DNA of 64,000 nt from Alphaproteobacteria bacterium (lineage in GTDB: Bacteria > Pseudomonadota > Alphaproteobacteria > Caulobacterales > Maricaulaceae): contig WGNH01000003.1 of the NCBI GenBank assembly GCA_016124665.1, forward strand, positions 1 to 64,000, written 5' to 3'. The translations under genes and the position numbers were made by a program. Positions 32,535 through 42,534 of this stretch are shown here, piece by piece. Positions within the stretch are counted from its first letter, which is position 1, and every line of letters begins with the position of its first letter. The notes beneath the pieces were generated by a model that had not been told where the DNA came from, did not search any database, and worked only from the letters and a program-made list of their open reading frames with translations.

Positions 32535-35500
32535 ATGCCTTTGACCCGTTTTGCCCTGAACAACCCTGTCGCGATTCTGATCGGGGTCATGCTGATTGCA
32601 GTGATCGGCGCGATGAGTGTGACGCGGCTTCCTGTGCAGCTTTTTCCGGATACAAACCGGCCGCAGCTTTTCATCCAGACATTCTGGCGCGCAGCATCTC
32701 CGCAGGAAATGGAATCCCAGATTGTCGAGCCGCAGGAGCAAGCCCTTGCCGGCCTTTCCGGTCTTGAAGAATTGCGCGTAAATATTGGACAGGGAGGCGC
32801 TTTCCTGAATCTTACATTCGCAAACGGTACGGATATGGATCAGGCGCTGATCGACGTCATTGGCCGCATGAATCAGCTGCCCCCCATGCCGCTGGATGCG
32901 GTAGGCCCGAATATCAATAATGGCTTTGGAGGCGGATCCGGCGAGATCCTGATCTATTATTTCGTTCAGGCGTTGCCCGGAAATCCGCGCGAAATCAATG
33001 ATTACAGCGATTTCATCAATAATACGATCGTGCCGCGCCTCTCAGCCTTGCCCGGCGTTGCCAATGCCCAGGCCAATTGGGGATTGCTGCCACAGGAATA
33101 CCAGATTGTATTCGACCCCTATCGCGCAGCGGCGCTTGGCGTCACCATTCCTGAAATAGCAGCGGCTTTGCGTGGGAATACGGATGTTTCCGGCGGCGAC
33201 GCCACTATCGGCCGCCGGGCTTTCACAGTCCGGTATGAGGGCGAATACGATCCCAGCGAGCTGGCGGACCTCGTTGTTGATTGGCGTGACGGGCGGCCCG
33301 TATATCTGCGGGATGTCGCCGATGCCCGGATAGATTATGGCGAAAACAATACATTCGCCTATCAGAATGGAAATCCGGCGATCGGTATCCAGATCACCCG
33401 GGAAAACGGTGCGAATTTCCTTGCGGCCCTTGAAGCGGTGAAGGCGGAAATCGAGGCAATCAATGGGAATGAGGCGGCTGAGCTTGGGCTGTCCCTGCAG
33501 CCCTCTTTCGATGCCTCCGTCTTTATATACAGGGCGATCAACCTTCTGCGTACAAACTTGGCGCTTGGGATTGTTCTGGCGATCGGCGGGCTCTGGCTGT
33601 TCCTGCGCCGCAGCCGCGCTACACTCATCATTTCCCTCGCCATTCCGGTCAGCCTCCTGGCAACCTTGATCGTGCTATTTGCGCTCGGGCGCACGTTGAA
33701 TGTGATTTCGCTGGCAGGGCTCGCCTTTGCCACCGGCATGGTCCTCGATGCGGCGATCGTGGTCATGGAAAACATTATCCGGAGGCGTGAAGCGGGAGAT
33801 GATCCGCGCACGGCCTCGGACAAAGGAGCGGGGCAAGTCTGGGGAGCGCTGTTCGCCTCTACCACGACGACGGTCGCAATCTTTCTGCCGATCATTTTTC
33901 TGGACGACGCAGAAGGGCAGCTCTTTGCCGACCTGGCGATAACCATCGCCGTTGGCGTGGCGATTTCCATGTTTGTCGCTGTTACCATTCTGCCGGTTGC
34001 CACTGAAAAATGGGTTCGCGACAAAAACAATTCCACGGGTCAGCCGGTCATTGAAAAACTGACTACCCAACTCATGCGGATAACGGGCGGGCGGTCGCGC
34101 CGCATAGGCCTGATTGCGGGGCTCATAGTCGTTCCCGCCGCCGCCAGCTGGTTTCTGCTGCCCAATCTGGATTACCTGCCACCGGTTCGCCGGGATGCCA
34201 TTGATGTGTTTTTTCAGTTGCCACCGGGCGCGAACCCGGCCTGGGTCGATGAAGAAGTTGCCAGTGTCGTGATCGAACGGGCGGCACCCTATATGGCCGG
34301 TGAGGAAGAGCCGGCGCTGCTGAATTATTATTTCGGTACATTTGGCACATTCGCCAATGCCGGATTCCGGGCCAGGAATATCGAAGATATCCGCGCGCTG
34401 GAAACACTCGTCCGGGATGAGCTGATCGCCGGCATTCCCGATGTCGGTGCCTTCGCTTTCCGCGGCGAATTGTTTGGCGGATTCGGGCAGGGTGGCGGTA
34501 TCCAGATCAATCTGCAATCTGCCGATCCCGACCGGCTTTCTGCTGCAGCCGTGGAGGGGCTGGGACTCTTGCGGGCGCGGTTTCCGGGCACCAACATCAA
34601 CGCCAACCCCTCACCGCAGGCAACTCAGCCCAGCCTTTCGATTCTTCCCAATGACCGCCGCATCCAGGAATCCGGCTGGACCCGGCAACAGGTCGGAAGC
34701 GTCATCGCGGCATTGGGAGATGGTCAGTTTGTCGGTGAATATTTTGATGGCGATCAACGGCTGAACATGATCCTTCGAAGTGATGGCTGGGAGAATGTGC
34801 AGGAGCTGGAAGGAATTCCGGTTGCTACACCTTCCGGGGCAATTGTTCCGCTCGGCGACCTCGTGGAAGTACGTGAAAGCCTGTCCCCGGCCGGAATTCA
34901 ACGGGTTGACCGGCGCCGCACCATCACGCTCAACATCTCTCAGCCAGAAGGCCAGACGCTTCAGGAAGTCCTGAATACGATTCAGGCGGAAGTCGAGCCC
35001 GTCTTGATGCAGACGCTCGGTCAGGATGGATCCATTGTCTATGGCGGCAGTGCCGACAGCCTCAATCGTGCGATCCGGACCATGCTTCAGAATTTTGCTT
35101 TTGCATTGTTCATTCTTTTCCTGATCCTTGCGGGCCTGTTCCGATCCATACGGGATGCGTTGCTGGTTCTAATCTCCATCCCGTTGGCCACAGTCGGCGG
35201 TGTGGCCGTGCTACGTATTCTCGACATGGTCATGCAGGCGACCACGCAGCAAAGACAGCCGCTGGACCTGCTGACCATGATGGGCTTCATCATTCTTCTG
35301 GGACTGGTTATCAACAATGCCATTCTGCTGGTTGATCAAACGCGGCAGAGCGAACGGGAGGGCCTTTCGCGGACAGATGCGGTTGAGCAAGCATTGCGCA
35401 TGCGGCTTCGTCCGATTTTCATGTCTACCCTGACCAGCATACTGGGGATGACACCATTGCTGGTCTTCCCCGGTGCCGGCAGCGAAATCTATCGCGGCCT

Positions 35501-35630
35501 TGCTGCGGCGATTGTTGGCGGCATGAGTGTCAGCCTGGTTTTCACCCTCATCCTCATTCCGAGCCTGCTGAGGCTGGGCGAACATTCACCGGCCCGTCAG
35601 GGTCAATCCGGGCTTGCACCGGCGGAGTAA
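32535..35630 (+). CDS. RND-family efflux permease (HAE1/AcrB-like)
   Basis: A 1031-residue proton-driven inner-membrane pump with the RND repeat: first TM (NPVAILIGVMLIAVIGAMS), large periplasmic porter loop, TM2-6 with the proton-relay motif GLAFATGMVLDAAIVVMENIIRRR (Asp pair region), second loop, and the second TM bundle with GFIILLGLVINNAILLVDQTRQ. The HAE1 branch is favoured by P-V-Q-L-F-P near residue 35, typical of drug-type pumps. The adaptor follows after 4 bases. No outer-membrane TolC-type gene or repressor is adjacent. Substrate unknown. Confidence 0.95.
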   Translation: MPLTRFALNNPVAILIGVMLIAVIGAMSVTRLPVQLFPDTNRPQLFIQTFWRAASPQEMESQIVEPQEQALAGLSGLEELRVNIGQGGAFLNLTFANGTDMDQALIDVIGRMNQLPPMPLDAVGPNINNGFGGGSGEILIYYFVQALPGNPREINDYSDFINNTIVPRLSALPGVANAQANWGLLPQEYQIVFDPYRAAALGVTIPEIAAALRGNTDVSGGDATIGRRAFTVRYEGEYDPSELADLVVDWRDGRPVYLRDVADARIDYGENNTFAYQNGNPAIGIQITRENGANFLAALEAVKAEIEAINGNEAAELGLSLQPSFDASVFIYRAINLLRTNLALGIVLAIGGLWLFLRRSRATLIISLAIPVSLLATLIVLFALGRTLNVISLAGLAFATGMVLDAAIVVMENIIRRREAGDDPRTASDKGAGQVWGALFASTTTTVAIFLPIIFLDDAEGQLFADLAITIAVGVAISMFVAVTILPVATEKWVRDKNNSTGQPVIEKLTTQLMRITGGRSRRIGLIAGLIVVPAAASWFLLPNLDYLPPVRRDAIDVFFQLPPGANPAWVDEEVASVVIERAAPYMAGEEEPALLNYYFGTFGTFANAGFRARNIEDIRALETLVRDELIAGIPDVGAFAFRGELFGGFGQGGGIQINLQSADPDRLSAAAVEGLGLLRARFPGTNINANPSPQATQPSLSILPNDRRIQESGWTRQQVGSVIAALGDGQFVGEYFDGDQRLNMILRSDGWENVQELEGIPVATPSGAIVPLGDLVEVRESLSPAGIQRVDRRRTITLNISQPEGQTLQEVLNTIQAEVEPVLMQTLGQDGSIVYGGSADSLNRAIRTMLQNFAFALFILFLILAGLFRSIRDALLVLISIPLATVGGVAVLRILDMVMQATTQQRQPLDLLTMMGFIILLGLVINNAILLVDQTRQSEREGLSRTDAVEQALRMRLRPIFMSTLTSILGMTPLLVFPGAGSEIYRGLAAAIVGGMSVSLVFTLILIPSLLRLGEHSPARQGQSGLAPAE

Positions 35631-35634
35631 CCTG

Positions 35635-36744
35635 ATGCTTCTCAAAAATATGATCTTGCTTGTTACCGCGTTTATGATGTCAGCAACGACATCTCTGGCT
35701 CAACAAGGGCAGGGAGCTGGCGGGCCACCTCCGGCACCGGTACGCGTCGATGTAGCGGTCGAAACGGATATGGCGCCAACAATCCAGAGCCCGGCCACGG
35801 TTTTGAGCCGTAGTGACTCCCGTATCGCCTCGGAAGGTGTGGGCCGAGTGGTCTATGTCGCGGAGCCGGGAGATCTGGTTTCGGAAGGCGAGGCTGTGGC
35901 GCGGCTGGATGATGCCGAGCCACGTCTGCAATTGGGTGAAGCGCAAGCGCGTTTGGCGCGTCTGTCAGCCAATGCTGACTACCAGAATGCGGAATACGAG
36001 CGCTGGTCGCGACTGGCAGACGCCGGCACGGCCCCGCAAACCCGTCTGCGAGAGGCCGAACTGGCGCGGAATCTGGCGGTGCAAGAGGTGGCGGAGGCCC
36101 GTAGTGCGGTCCAACGCGCGCGGCTGACACTGGAGCGAATGGAAATCCTTGCTCCGTTTGATGGCCGTGTCGTCGAGCGTTTGATTGAAGTTGGTGAGTA
36201 TTCAAATCCGGGGCGGGAGATCGTCCGCCTTGTAAACACCTCGGCGCTGGAAGCCCGCGCACAGGCCCCGATTGCAGTTGCGGCATACATCCAGACCGGT
36301 GACGCCGTGACCGTCAGTGATGGTGAACGTGATATCGAAGCTCCTGTCCGCCGCATCATTCCGGTTGGTGATGAAGCCACTCGTACTTTTGAAGTCCGCG
36401 TGGATCTTGCAGATTCTCCCTGGATCGCCGGAACAGCGGTGCGGGTGCATCTTCCTCGTGCGCCTGCCGAACATGTGATTGCCGTACCTCAGGATGCGGT
36501 GGTGCTAAGGTCTTCCGGCGCCCATGTCTGGGTTGTTGAAGACGGTGATACGGTCCGCCAGGTGCGGGTAACAACCGGTACTCGAGGAGACGGGCTGACT
36601 GCTGTTGCCGGTGATCTCGAAGCGGGGGATCGCGTCGTCGTTCGTGGAGCTGAAAATCTTCAGCCGGGTCAGGCTGTGACGATTCTGACCGACGCTGTAT
36701 CGGCAAATGCGGGCGGAAATACGGGCGGAAATATCGCCAATTAG
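35635..36744 (+). CDS. RND efflux periplasmic adaptor (membrane fusion protein)
   Basis: A 369-residue adaptor linking the upstream pump to an outer-membrane channel. An N-terminal signal segment (ILLVTAFMMSATTSLAQ) is followed by a barrel-sandwich (lipoyl) half-domain GRVVYVAEPGDLVSEGEAVARLDD, an alpha-helical hairpin of about 60 residues (NAEYERWSRLADAGTAPQTR onward) and the second lipoyl half with APFDGRVVERLIEVGEYSNPG. The C-terminus is Gly/Asn-rich (NAGGNTGGNIAN). Start ATG 35635 has GGAG about 9 bases upstream. Here the order is pump then adaptor. Confidence 0.93.
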   Translation: MLLKNMILLVTAFMMSATTSLAQQGQGAGGPPPAPVRVDVAVETDMAPTIQSPATVLSRSDSRIASEGVGRVVYVAEPGDLVSEGEAVARLDDAEPRLQLGEAQARLARLSANADYQNAEYERWSRLADAGTAPQTRLREAELARNLAVQEVAEARSAVQRARLTLERMEILAPFDGRVVERLIEVGEYSNPGREIVRLVNTSALEARAQAPIAVAAYIQTGDAVTVSDGERDIEAPVRRIIPVGDEATRTFEVRVDLADSPWIAGTAVRVHLPRAPAEHVIAVPQDAVVLRSSGAHVWVVEDGDTVRQVRVTTGTRGDGLTAVAGDLEAGDRVVVRGAENLQPGQAVTILTDAVSANAGGNTGGNIAN

Positions 36745-36754
36745 GAGCCGTTTT

Positions 36755-38137
36755 TCAGCACACCGGGACGTTGATCGCGAGCCCTCCTTGCGAGGTCTCC
36801 TTGTATTTGTCCGACATATCCTTGGCGACATCGCTCATCGTCTTGATGACCTGATCCAGCGAGACCTTGTGCTCGCCATCGCCGGACAGGGCGAGGCGGG
36901 CGGCATCGATCGCCTTGACCGCCCCGATCGCATTACGTTCGATACAGGGGATTTGCACCAATCCGGCGACCGGATCACAGGTCAGGCCGAGATTATGCTC
37001 CATGCCGATTTCAGCGGCGTTTTCAATCTGCTGGTTAGTACCGCCGAGTGCGGCCGCAAGGCCGCCGGCGGCCATCGAGCAGGCGACACCGACTTCGCCC
37101 TGACACCCGGCTTCTGCGCCGGAGATTGACGCATTCTTCTTGTAGAGGGCCCCGATCGCCGCGGCTGTCAGGAAGAAACGCAACATCGATTCCGTATCGC
37201 CAGTGCGGCGGTGATGCCGGTCGAAATAGCGCGCGACAGCAGGAATAATACCGGCGGCTCCATTGGTCGGCGCGGTGACGACGCGGCCACCGGCGGCGTT
37301 TTCCTCGTTGACCGCCATGGCCCAGAGATTGATCCAGTCCATGGCGGTGAGGGGGTCGGCCTCGGCCTTGTCGGGATTTTCAAGCAGGAAGCGGTGCATT
37401 TTCGGCGCACGGCGGCGGACATTGAGCCCGCCGGGCAGAATGCCGTCCTGCCGTAATCCTCGGTCAATACAGCTTTCCATTGCTTTCCAGATGGTCTTGA
37501 TGCCGTCACGAATGTCCGCTTCGGAGCGGAAAGCCATCTCGTTCGCCAGCATGATTTCCGGAATCGAGAGGCCGTGTTCCTTGCCAATTGCGATCAGCTC
37601 ATCGCCGGTATTGAAAGGGTAGGGTTCTCCCTCCTGATCTCCTACGGCAGAATTGCGTCCGGCTTCGCGTTCATCAATGACGAAACCGCCGCCGATGGAA
37701 TACCATATTTCCTCTCGCAACACTTCACCATATTGATCCAAAGCACAGAATTTCATGGCATTGGAATGAAACGGAAGGCGTGTTCCGCCATCGAAAACCA
37801 AATCTTCGACGGCGTTGAAAGTGATTTCTTGCTCTCCGCCGGCCTTGAGCCGGTTTTCCTTCCGGATACGCTCAATTTTTGCCGCCATGGTGTCGGGGTC
37901 GATGGCGGCCGGGTCTTCACCTTCAAGACCCAGAAGAATTGCGCTGTCCGTGCCGTGGCCGACGCCGGTAAAGGCCAGTGAACCATAAAGTTCGGCCTGA
38001 AGGCGTGTGATGGATTCCAGGCCGTGTTCATCCTTCACACGCGAGACAAATGCTGCGGCGGCTTTCATCGGCCCGACCGTATGGGAACTGGAAGGGCCGA
38101 CGCCGATCTTGAAGAGGTCGAAGACGCCGAGATGCAT
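36755..38137 (-). CDS. sdaA: L-serine ammonia-lyase (Fe-S type, single polypeptide)
   Basis: Deaminates L-serine to pyruvate. 460 residues fusing the beta domain (GVFDLFKIGVGPSSSHTVGPM at residue 4 on) and the alpha domain (GAEAGCQGEVGVACSMAAGGLAAALGG), with the cysteines that hold the catalytic [4Fe-4S] cluster (for example in CQGEVGVAC and GLTCDPVAG). It begins 4 bases after the stand-alone RAM protein, so that protein may regulate it directly by amino-acid binding. It ends 10 bases from the convergent RND adaptor stop. Confidence 0.96.
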   Translation of the reverse strand: MHLGVFDLFKIGVGPSSSHTVGPMKAAAAFVSRVKDEHGLESITRLQAELYGSLAFTGVGHGTDSAILLGLEGEDPAAIDPDTMAAKIERIRKENRLKAGGEQEITFNAVEDLVFDGGTRLPFHSNAMKFCALDQYGEVLREEIWYSIGGGFVIDEREAGRNSAVGDQEGEPYPFNTGDELIAIGKEHGLSIPEIMLANEMAFRSEADIRDGIKTIWKAMESCIDRGLRQDGILPGGLNVRRRAPKMHRFLLENPDKAEADPLTAMDWINLWAMAVNEENAAGGRVVTAPTNGAAGIIPAVARYFDRHHRRTGDTESMLRFFLTAAAIGALYKKNASISGAEAGCQGEVGVACSMAAGGLAAALGGTNQQIENAAEIGMEHNLGLTCDPVAGLVQIPCIERNAIGAVKAIDAARLALSGDGEHKVSLDQVIKTMSDVAKDMSDKYKETSQGGLAINVPVC

Positions 38138-38141
38138 GGGA

Positions 38142-38408
38142 TCAGCCTTCGCCCAGACCGCGGTCGGGTGTGAAAGCGTTGAAACAGAGGATTGTCTGGG
38201 TGTCCTTGATTCCCGGCAGGACTTGCAGGCGCTGGTTTACAAAGCGGCCGATATCCTCGTCCGCCTCGACCGAAAAATGCGCGAGGAGATCATAAACGCC
38301 GGAGACAGAGTGGACATGCCGCGCCTCGTCGATCTGATCGACGATGTCGCTGGCTACATCATAAGTCCGGCCCAGCTCGCATTTGATAAAAACGTAGAAT
38401 TGACGCAT
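38142..38408 (-). CDS. Stand-alone RAM (Lrp/AsnC ligand-binding) domain protein
   Basis: An 88-residue protein made only of the regulation-of-amino-acid-metabolism domain of Lrp/AsnC regulators, with YVFIKCELGRTYDVASDI and VHSVSGVYDLLAHFSVEADEDIGRFV. There is no helix-turn-helix. Stand-alone RAM proteins form dimers or decamers that bind amino acids and can act with full-length Lrp proteins. Start ATG 38408 gives the exact domain edge; the frame is open further up. It lies 4 bases before sdaA and 51 after the SDR. Confidence 0.85.
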   Translation of the reverse strand: MRQFYVFIKCELGRTYDVASDIVDQIDEARHVHSVSGVYDLLAHFSVEADEDIGRFVNQRLQVLPGIKDTQTILCFNAFTPDRGLGEG

Positions 38409-38459
38409 CACACCCTCACTGACTGTCACAGGCTTTCTAGGCTTAAACACCCTTGCTTC

Positions 38460-39221
38460 CTACATGGAATGTCCGCCATTGAGCGCAATGGCCTGACCAT
38501 TGATACTGCGGCTGTCCGGATGACAGAGCCAGCCTGCGATCTCGGCGACTTCTTCTACTTCGAGCAGGCGGCCTTGTGGATTGCTCTTGGCCAGCTCGGC
38601 AATCGCCTGGTCGCGTGTGGCGCCGGTTTTCTCGATAATGGTGCGGATCGCGCCTTCCGCCATTTCGGTACGGACATAGCCGGGACAGATCGCATTTACA
38701 GTGGTGTTGGTCTTCGCCCACTCAGCCGCCAGCGCCCGGGTCATGCCGATGACCGCATGTTTCGAGGCGCAATAATGAGAGATGTAAGGTCCTCCTGAAA
38801 GCCCGGCGATCGAGGAGATATTGATGAGGCGGCCGGAGTCTGCAGCCCGCAAATCATTGGTCACCGCCCGGGTGCAGCGGAACACGCCGGTGACATTGAC
38901 GTCCTGGATACGCAAGAATTCTTCCTCGCTCATGCGATGAAACGGGGCGGAAGAGGCAATGCCGGCATTGTTCACCAGAATGGTGACCGCCCCCCCTGCG
39001 CGCGCGGCATCGAAAGCTGTTGCAACGCTTGCGGCATCAGTGACATCGCACTGGATCGCGCGGGCCCGGGGGATGCTTTCCGCTCCGGTTTCAAGGCGTT
39101 CCAGATTGCGGCCCATCAGCACGCAATTGGCGCCATCCGCAGCCAGCCGCCGTGCGATGGCGAGCCCGATGCCTGTTCCGCCGCCTGTGATTACCGCCGT
39201 CTGGCCGGTCAAGTGTCCCAT
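38460..39221 (-). CDS. Short-chain dehydrogenase/reductase (3-hydroxybutyrate-dehydrogenase-like)
   Basis: A 253-residue classical SDR with cofactor motif TGGGTGIGLAIARRLA (about 11-26), the NNAG motif (LVNNAGIAS), catalytic Ser-Tyr-Lys in INISSIAGLSGGPYISHYCASKHAV (YxxxK), and the C-terminal GYVRTEM. Its place directly after the hydratase/dehydrogenase fusion suggests a role in hydroxyacyl-CoA or kynurenine-side-chain metabolism; D-3-hydroxybutyrate dehydrogenase is one candidate, given PHB metabolism nearby. Substrate not determined by sequence. Confidence 0.88.
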   Translation of the reverse strand: MGHLTGQTAVITGGGTGIGLAIARRLAADGANCVLMGRNLERLETGAESIPRARAIQCDVTDAASVATAFDAARAGGAVTILVNNAGIASSAPFHRMSEEEFLRIQDVNVTGVFRCTRAVTNDLRAADSGRLINISSIAGLSGGPYISHYCASKHAVIGMTRALAAEWAKTNTTVNAICPGYVRTEMAEGAIRTIIEKTGATRDQAIAELAKSNPQGRLLEVEEVAEIAGWLCHPDSRSINGQAIALNGGHSM

Positions 39222-39225
39222 TTAT

Positions 39226-41295
39226 CTATCCCTTTTTCCAGTGTCCGAATGTGCCGCCGCTGGCCGCCAGTTCCCGGATCAGCGGGGAGGGCGTCCACCA
39301 TTTGGGGCCATGAATGCTCTGATAGTGTTCGATGCGTTCCAGTACGCGCGCTGCCCCCAGCTCGTCTGCATAAAACATGGGGCCGCCGCGATATCGCGGG
39401 AAGCCATAACCATTGGCATAGACCACGTCGATATCACTGGCCCGCTGGGCAATGCCCTCTGACAGGATGGCCGCGCCCTCATTGATCAGCGCCAGCATGC
39501 AGCGCTCGACGATCTCGTCAGCCGACACATCACGGCGCTGGATGCCGTGTTCGGCGGCCAGCTGCTCGATCAGTGACGCGACGTTTGGATCAGGTTGGGG
39601 CGTGCGGTTTCCGGGCTCGTAATTGTAGATTCCGGCTCCGGTTTTCTGACCCTTGCGGCCGATTTCCACCAGCCGGTCCTGTAACAGGGAGGCGAGGGGC
39701 TCGTAATCCTCGCCTGCCGTCATGGAACGGCGATTGTCATAACCGATATCGAGGCCGGCCAGATCAGCCATGGCCAGCGGCCCCATTGGCATACCAAAAT
39801 CATACAGCGCCTTGTCGACGGCTTCAGGTGCCGCGCCTTCCATCATGCACAGCCCGGCCTCACGGCCATAACCTTTCAGCATGCGATTGCCGATGAAGCC
39901 ATGACACACGCCGGACACGACGGGGACCTTCTTGATCTTCTTTGCGGCGTCCAGTGCTGTCGCAAGCGTGATGTCGGATGTCTTTGCGCCGCGTACGATT
40001 TCAAGAAGGCGCATGACATTGGCCGGCGAAAAGAAATGCATGCCCAGAATACGGGCCGGATCCTTTGTCGCGGCAGCTATCGAATCGACATCCAGATAGG
40101 AGGTATTGGTGGCCAGAATGGCGTCGGCGCGCGCAACCTTGTCCAGCTCCGCGAAGACGGCTTTCTTGACGTCCATCCGTTCAAATACGGCTTCGATGAT
40201 CAGGTCACAGGCTGCAAAGCCTGCCCAGCCGTCAGAGGGCTGGATCCGGTCATGGCGATCCAGGGCTTCGGCTTCGCTGATCCGGCCTTTTGAAGCGGAC
40301 GCCATATAGAGGCTTCGAATTCTCTCCAGTCCGGCTTTCAAAGCGTCGGCATTGGCATCAAAGAGGCGGACAGAGAAACCGGCATTGGCAAAGGCCATGG
40401 CGATGCCGCTGCCCATCGTTCCCGAACCCACCACGCCAATCAGACCAAGCGATTTTGGTGAGGCATTCAGGCCGTCGACTTTGGCGGACAGGCGTTCGGA
40501 GAAGAAAAGATGACGCATGGCGCGAGATTGCGGCCCGCCAATCAGTTCGAGAAAAAGCTCTCGTTCTTTTTCCAGGCCTTGCTCAAACGGCAGGGAAGCG
40601 GAGGCGAGGACGGCTTCGGTGGCCTTTTCAACTGCGATCTGGCCGCGCCGCGCCTTTGCTGCCTTGGCCAATTCGGCGTCGATGGCGGGCTGATCCACTA
40701 CCGGCGAAGGCAGGTCCCTGACCCGGCGCTTTTGCGATTTCTGCATCGCGAATTCGTTGGCGTTTTCGAGGATGTCCCCATCAGAGATTTCATCACACAG
40801 GCCGGTTTTGACGGCTCGCGCGGCATCAATCGGTTTGCCATCAAGCGTCATGCCAAGCGTTGCGGCGATGCCGGCCAGACGCGGGGCACGCTGTGTGCCG
40901 CCTGCGCCAGGGAAAATGCCCAGATCAATCTCCGGAAAACCGATACGCGCCTTGCGGTCAATGATGCGATAATCGCAGCCGAGTGCTGTTTCGAGCCCGC
41001 CCCCCAGCGCCATACCGTGAATGGCCGCGATCACGGGTATCGGGCAATATTCAAGCGCGGCAATCATGTCCGGCAAAGAGGGCGATTGCGGCGGTTTGCC
41101 GAATTCTGTGATGTCGGCACCAGCAAAAAATGTGCGGCCTTCACAATGCAACACGGCACATCTGGCACCGCCAATATCTGCAAGCGCCGTAACGACGCCT
41201 GCGCGAACCGCATGCGCCAGGGCATTTACCGGCGGATTATTCACCCGGATGACAAGGCAATCTCCGCGGCGTTCGGTGCTAACGATTTCACTCAT
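39226..41295 (-). CDS. Fused enoyl-CoA hydratase / 3-hydroxyacyl-CoA dehydrogenase (FadB/FadJ-like)
   Basis: A 689-residue bifunctional beta-oxidation enzyme. The N-terminal crotonase domain has IHGMALGGGLETALGCDYR (oxyanion hole) and GIFPGAGGTQRAPRL. The C-terminal dehydrogenase has the NAD motif GVVGSGTMGSGIAMAFANAG (about 297-316) and LGMHFFSPANVMRLLEIV. Start ATG 41295 (MSEIVSTERRG) overlaps the kynU stop by ATGA. No thiolase is adjacent, so it may serve a specific pathway in the kynurenine run and not general beta-oxidation. The SDR follows after 4 bases. Confidence 0.93.
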   Translation of the reverse strand: MSEIVSTERRGDCLVIRVNNPPVNALAHAVRAGVVTALADIGGARCAVLHCEGRTFFAGADITEFGKPPQSPSLPDMIAALEYCPIPVIAAIHGMALGGGLETALGCDYRIIDRKARIGFPEIDLGIFPGAGGTQRAPRLAGIAATLGMTLDGKPIDAARAVKTGLCDEISDGDILENANEFAMQKSQKRRVRDLPSPVVDQPAIDAELAKAAKARRGQIAVEKATEAVLASASLPFEQGLEKERELFLELIGGPQSRAMRHLFFSERLSAKVDGLNASPKSLGLIGVVGSGTMGSGIAMAFANAGFSVRLFDANADALKAGLERIRSLYMASASKGRISEAEALDRHDRIQPSDGWAGFAACDLIIEAVFERMDVKKAVFAELDKVARADAILATNTSYLDVDSIAAATKDPARILGMHFFSPANVMRLLEIVRGAKTSDITLATALDAAKKIKKVPVVSGVCHGFIGNRMLKGYGREAGLCMMEGAAPEAVDKALYDFGMPMGPLAMADLAGLDIGYDNRRSMTAGEDYEPLASLLQDRLVEIGRKGQKTGAGIYNYEPGNRTPQPDPNVASLIEQLAAEHGIQRRDVSADEIVERCMLALINEGAAILSEGIAQRASDIDVVYANGYGFPRYRGGPMFYADELGAARVLERIEHYQSIHGPKWWTPSPLIRELAASGGTFGHWKKG

Positions 41296-42533
41296 GTGAC
41301 AGCCGCCTTCTGATTGAATTGGGCCTGGTTCCATTCGTTCGTTGTCATGACATCGCGCAGAGTGTCCACAGCGTTCCAGACATCGGCATAGGAATTGTAG
41401 AGCGGTGCAAAGCCAAAACGGAGAATGTCCGGTGCCCTGAAATCCCCGATCACACCACGCGCAATCAGCGCCTGCATGATGGCATAGCCGTCCGGATGGC
41501 GAAAACTCACCTGGCTGCCGCGGTCCTTAGCCTCAAGGGGGCAGGCGGGCTCAAAGCCGAACCCGCTACAGCGCTGTTCAACCAGCTGGATGAACAGATC
41601 ACCCAGCGCCGAAGACTTGCTACGCAGCGCGGCCATATCGGCCTCCAGCATCAGATCGACGCCGGTTTCCAGCGCTGCACAGCCGATGATACCCGGCGTG
41701 CCGCACTGAAAGCGATGAATGCCGGGGCCGGGCGTATAGGTATCGTCGAAGGCAAAGGGCTGTTTGTGGCCCAGCCAGCCGGACAGGGCCGGAAACACTT
41801 TTTCCTGATGCCGACGGGCCACGAATGTGAAGGCCGGAGCTCCGGGCCCGCCGTTGAGATATTTATATCCGCAACCGACAGCAAAATCGGCTTCGCAGCC
41901 ATTGAGGTCCACCGGCATGGCCCCGCAGGAATGTGACAAATCCCAGATGACCGGTACGCCTGCGGCATGAGCGGCAGCGGTTATCGCCTTCATATCCCGG
42001 ACGCGGCCGGTTTTGTAATGGGTGTGGGTCAGGAGGAGGGCAGCTGTCGTATCATCCAAGCTTGTAATTACCGCATCCGGCTCAACAAGACGAGCCGTGA
42101 TCCGGTCCGGTGCAATCGCCGCCAGGCCTTCGGTCATATAGGCGTCGGTCGGGAAATTCCCGGATTCCGTGAGCAAAACATTGCGATCAGAATTCAATTG
42201 AAGGCAAGCTGTCAAGCATTTGAAAACATTGATAGATGTACTGTCACCGATAATCACTTCACCAACATCCGCGCCAATCAGCCTGGCGATCTTGTCGCCG
42301 ATCCGCGTGGGTGCGTTGATCCAGTCATTGGTATTCCAGGAGCGGATGAGATCCTGCCCCCATTCACGGGCGACGACATCATTCACCCGTTCGCGTGTGG
42401 CTTTAGGCAAACAGCCCAGCGAATTGCCATCCAGATAGATCACGCCATCGGGTATCTCGAAGCGGTCACGGAAGGATGCCAAGGGATCGCCGGAATCCCG
42501 TTGTTCGATGGACTCAAGACTGATCTGACTCAT
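41292..42533 (-). CDS. kynU: Kynureninase
   Basis: Cleaves L-kynurenine to anthranilate and alanine (PLP-dependent). 413 residues with YLDGNSLGCLPK near the N-terminus, IWDLSHSCGAMPVDL, and the Schiff-base lysine in GCGYKYLNGGPGAPAFTFV. It is third in kynA-kynB-kynU, beginning 1 base after kynB's stop, and overlaps the fused beta-oxidation gene. Confidence 0.97.
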   Translation of the reverse strand: MSQISLESIEQRDSGDPLASFRDRFEIPDGVIYLDGNSLGCLPKATRERVNDVVAREWGQDLIRSWNTNDWINAPTRIGDKIARLIGADVGEVIIGDSTSINVFKCLTACLQLNSDRNVLLTESGNFPTDAYMTEGLAAIAPDRITARLVEPDAVITSLDDTTAALLLTHTHYKTGRVRDMKAITAAAHAAGVPVIWDLSHSCGAMPVDLNGCEADFAVGCGYKYLNGGPGAPAFTFVARRHQEKVFPALSGWLGHKQPFAFDDTYTPGPGIHRFQCGTPGIIGCAALETGVDLMLEADMAALRSKSSALGDLFIQLVEQRCSGFGFEPACPLEAKDRGSQVSFRHPDGYAIMQALIARGVIGDFRAPDILRFGFAPLYNSYADVWNAVDTLRDVMTTNEWNQAQFNQKAAVT

Positions 42534-42534
42534 G

